Shown here piece by piece: positions 61,789 to 64,000 of a stretch of DNA of 64,000 bases. Origin of the DNA: an uncultured Clostridia bacterium (GTDB lineage: Bacteria > Bacillota > Clostridia > TANB77 > CAG-508). Numbering within the stretch: position 1 is the stretch's first letter; each line of letters starts with the position of its first letter. The notes beneath the pieces were generated by a model. The model was not told where the DNA came from, did not search any database, and saw nothing but the letters and a program-made list of their open reading frames with translations. The DNA lies in the NCBI GenBank assembly GCA_944387405.1, contig CALXET010000001.1, forward strand, positions 382,969 through 446,968. The letters are read 5' to 3'. Made by a program: the position numbers and the translations under genes.

Positions 61789-62838
61789 TTATTTGTCTTC
61801 CTCTTCTTCTTTTTCTTCTTCATCTCCGCTTAAAGCTTCTTCAAATGCTTTATTATAATTATCTCTTACTTTCTTTTCTATCTCTGCTGCAATTTCTGGG
61901 TTTTCCCTTAAATATTTCTTAACATTTTCTCTACCTTGTCCTATTTTAGCATTGTTATAGCTAAACCATGCACCACTTTTTTCTATTATATCTAATTTAA
62001 CTGCCATATCAAGAATGCTTCCCTCTTTAGAAATACCTTCTCCATACATAATATCAAATTCAGCTTCTCTAAATGGTGGAGCAACTTTATTCTTTACTAC
62101 TTTTACTCTTGTCCTATTTCCTACTACTTCACCATCTTGTTTAATACTTTCAATTCTTCTAATATCAAGTCTTACAGAAGCATAGAATTTTAATGCTCTA
62201 CCACCTGGTGTAGTTTCAGGATTTCCAAACATTACTCCAACTTTCTCTCTTAATTGATTTATAAATATAATTGCTGTTTTTGATTTATTTAATACACCAG
62301 CAAGTTTTCTTAGAGCTTGAGACATAAGTCTTGCTTGAAGTCCAATATATGAATCTCCCATATCTCCATCAATCTCTGCTTTTGGAACTAGGGCAGCTAC
62401 TGAGTCTACTACTATTATATCAATAGCTCCACTTCTTACTAAAGCTTCAACTATTTCAAGTGCTTGCTCTCCTGTATCTGGCTGAGAAACAATTAAATCA
62501 TCTATATTAACACCTAATTTTTTAGCATATACTGGGTCTAAAGCATGTTCAGCATCTATAAAAGCTGCTTCTCCTCCTGTTTTTTGTACTTCAGCTATTG
62601 CATGAAGAGCTAAAGTTGTCTTACCAGAAGATTCTGGTCCATATATTTCTATTATTCTTCCTTTTGGAAGTCCTCCTATTCCTAACGCAACATCTAAAGC
62701 TAATGATCCAGTAGGTATAGCTTCAACTTCCATTGCTTTATAATCACCAAGTTTCATTACTGAACCTTTTCCAAATTGCTTTTCAATTTGACTCATAGCA
62801 GCATCTAATGCTTTTCTTTTTTCTGAATTTTCTTGCAT
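61789..62838 (-). CDS. recA: RecA recombinase
   Basis: About 349 residues from the ATG at 62838 (AGGAGG upstream); an in-frame upstream codon at 62865 lies before that site and is rejected. Walker A is [18 protein letters not shown], with MAW-like [19 protein letters not shown] forming DNA-binding loop L1/L2 and an acidic C-terminal tail ([11 protein letters not shown]). It drives homologous recombination and SOS induction. The promoter and a LexA-box-like palindrome precede it, and recX and scpA follow. Confidence 0.98.
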   Translation of the reverse strand: MQENSEKRKALDAAMSQIEKQFGKGSVMKLGDYKAMEVEAIPTGSLALDVALGIGGLPKGRIIEIYGPESSGKTTLALHAIAEVQKTGGEAAFIDAEHALDPVYAKKLGVNIDDLIVSQPDTGEQALEIVEALVRSGAIDIIVVDSVAALVPKAEIDGDMGDSYIGLQARLMSQALRKLAGVLNKSKTAIIFINQLREKVGVMFGNPETTPGGRALKFYASVRLDIRRIESIKQDGEVVGNRTRVKVVKNKVAPPFREAEFDIMYGEGISKEGSILDMAVKLDIIEKSGAWFSYNNAKIGQGRENVKKYLRENPEIAAEIEKKVRDNYNKAFEEALSGDEEEKEEEEDK

Positions 62839-62862
62839 ATTAAACTTCCTCCTAAACTTTAC

Positions 62863-62876
62863 CAAACTTTTGTTTG
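62863..62876. promoter_or_regulatory. LexA-box-like palindrome in the recA leader
   Basis: CAAACTTTTGTTTG is a perfect 5-4-5 inverted repeat that differs from the Gram-positive SOS box CGAAC-N4-GTTCG by one base in each arm. It lies just after the -10 box of the recA promoter, a usual place for LexA. Confidence 0.55.
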
Positions 62877-62881
62877 TATTT

Positions 62882-62909
62882 ATTATATATTAAATAATTT
62901 TTTTGTCAA
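62882..62909 (-). promoter_or_regulatory. Promoter of recA
   Basis: TTGACA (62909-62904), a 16-bp spacer and TATAAT (62887-62882) on the minus strand. Confidence 0.8.
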
Positions 62910-62915
62910 CACTTT

Positions 62916-64000
62916 TTAATAATTTTTTCTATACCAATTCTGAAACTTATTAAATATATTAAAAGCTGTTGGCTTTGTAGTTCCAACTAAATTAGTATTA
63001 TATACTACAACATTATTTTTTCTTGCAATTCCTATGAAAGGAACATCAGTATTATATATCGCAATTATTTTATTATACGCATCCTTAATAGCAGCTGAAT
63101 CTCCAGTTGAATAAACTTGCTTTAAAAGTTCATTAACTTCATTTGAAGAATAATTTGATGTATTATTTTCTCCCATATAAGTACTAATATTAGGAGAGTA
63201 TGAAGTATTAATATTTACTATAATTGCTTCATATCCTGAATGCTTATTTAAATAATTATAATAATTATTTTTTGATACTTGTTTTACTGTAACAGAAATT
63301 CCTAAATCATTTAATTGATTTTTAATCTCTTCTGCAACCATAATATCAGTATTATTTGAAGTATTTACAGTAATAGTAAAACTAAGAGTAACTGTCTGAT
63401 TATTAATTTTCTTTGTCCATCTTCTATTTGAATAGCTCCATCCACCATCCATTAAAATTCTTTTTGCATCATCTAAATTATATTTATTATCAACACTTCC
63501 ACTTGAAAATACCCAACTACCATAATCTAATGGAAATGTACTTTCTCCATAATTATCACCATAATATTTTTTTACAATATTATTCTTATTAATTGCATAA
63601 TTAATTGCCCTTCTTGCATATTTATCTGAAAGTGCTCCATTTCCAGAGCAATTAAATACTAAATAGTCGAATTCTCTTGTAGCATATGTAGCTGCGGTAT
63701 ATCCTAAAGTTCCTATATATTCTTTAACACTACTTAATGTTGTATCACACATATCTATATTTCCATTTTTAAATGCATTATAGACTTCACCCATATTTTT
63801 ATATAAATTTATATTTATTGTTTCTATTATTGGATTTCTATTATTTATATCCCAATAATTTGTATTTTTCACCAATTTAATTACATTATCTGATGTTGTA
63901 TCAATTCTATACATTCCTGTTCCTGTTGGATTTACATTTTTTGATGTAGATTTAAAATCCTCACCTTCATAAAATTTCTTTGATAAAATAGGAAAAGTTA
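62916..64000 (-). CDS. Oligopeptide ABC transporter substrate-binding protein, 5' truncated by window
   Basis: The reading frame stays open to the right edge, so the N-terminus (signal peptide and first lobe) is outside the window. At the edge it reads KNVNPTGTGMYRIDTTSDNV, the NPxGTGPY-type motif of SBP_bac_5 proteins, where P is replaced by M. Then YLVFNCSGNGALSDKYARRA and AINYAINKNNIVKKYYGDN follow, and FPLDYGSWVFSS. It probably delivers peptides to an Opp/Dpp-type importer whose genes should lie beyond the window. The gene ends at 62916 just before the recA promoter. Confidence 0.88.
   Translation of the reverse strand, partial: TFPILSKKFYEGEDFKSTSKNVNPTGTGMYRIDTTSDNVIKLVKNTNYWDINNRNPIIETININLYKNMGEVYNAFKNGNIDMCDTTLSSVKEYIGTLGYTAATYATREFDYLVFNCSGNGALSDKYARRAINYAINKNNIVKKYYGDNYGESTFPLDYGSWVFSSGSVDNKYNLDDAKRILMDGGWSYSNRRWTKKINNQTVTLSFTITVNTSNNTDIMVAEEIKNQLNDLGISVTVKQVSKNNYYNYLNKHSGYEAIIVNINTSYSPNISTYMGENNTSNYSSNEVNELLKQVYSTGDSAAIKDAYNKIIAIYNTDVPFIGIARKNNVVVYNTNLVGTTKPTAFNIFNKFQNWYRKNY

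Overview
The window is strongly AT-rich chromosomal DNA from a low-GC Gram-positive anaerobe, most likely a gut-type clostridial Firmicute. The Gram-positive signs are a tyrS T-box leader, a CpsB/CpsC-CpsD capsule regulator set, ScpA, a GerW/YtfJ-type sporulation protein next to a DUF2953 protein, and simple sigma-A promoters with TTGACA/TATAAT-like boxes. The anaerobic signs are class III ribonucleotide reductase (nrdD-nrdG), a ferredoxin-domain aldo/keto reductase, iron-sulfur L-serine dehydratase, flavodoxins, lactate dehydrogenase and an Fe-alcohol dehydrogenase. I cannot name the species. No rRNA, tRNA, insertion sequence, integrase or CRISPR array was recognised.

Layout. Positions 1-9.7 kb hold a long minus-strand surface-polysaccharide operon. 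It runs from a fused CpsC-CpsD tyrosine kinase and CpsB phosphatase through the initiating sugar transferase, an Alg14/Alg13-like glycosyltransferase pair, an ATP-grasp protein, a GT4 enzyme, two acetyltransferases, a Wzy-like polymerase and a pyruvyltransferase, to the first codons of a GT2 enzyme at the left edge. Positions 9.9-12.3 kb hold vanZ-like, galE and yebC. Positions 12.3-13.1 kb are a gene-poor gap with a 14-unit, 11-bp tandem array abutting a winged-helix gene remnant. Positions 13.1-20.8 kb carry housekeeping genes, a TetR-controlled MacB-like ABC transporter with a visible operator, and an ECF sigma/anti-sigma pair. Positions 20.9-23.5 kb hold tyrS with its T-box and a possible micro-ORF, then a candidate stand-alone small RNA beside a PemK/MazF-like toxin gene.

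Positions 23.5-34.5 kb contain alkylation-repair genes, small redox and metabolic genes, nrdDG divergent from a Crp/Fnr-like regulator, a NifX-like protein and ldh. Positions 34.7-38.1 kb form a plus-strand island of three unfamiliar genes: a membrane protein with a transglutaminase-like Cys-His-Asp pattern, a frameshifted NMN-adenylyltransferase-like gene, and a protein with a long Asn/Asp-rich linker. Positions 38.2-52 kb hold central-metabolism genes (Fe-ADH, serine dehydratase, pyruvate kinase, glucan phosphorylase, PepV, LD-carboxypeptidase). Two ORFans of visibly higher GC (38.2-38.7 and 46.9-47.6 kb) are inserted there, each with its own promoter and a hairpin at or near its 3' end. Positions 52-59 kb hold gerW/DUF2953 and a four-gene ABC transporter/two-component module. 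Positions 59-62.9 kb hold HAD, uracil-DNA glycosylase-like, scpA, recX and recA, the last behind a LexA-box-like palindrome. The right edge cuts an oligopeptide-binding protein gene.

The items most worth following up are the small RNA/PemK locus, the 11-bp array with its winged-helix remnant, the 34.7-38.1 kb island, the two GC-shifted ORFans and the unusual tail of the capsule tyrosine kinase.
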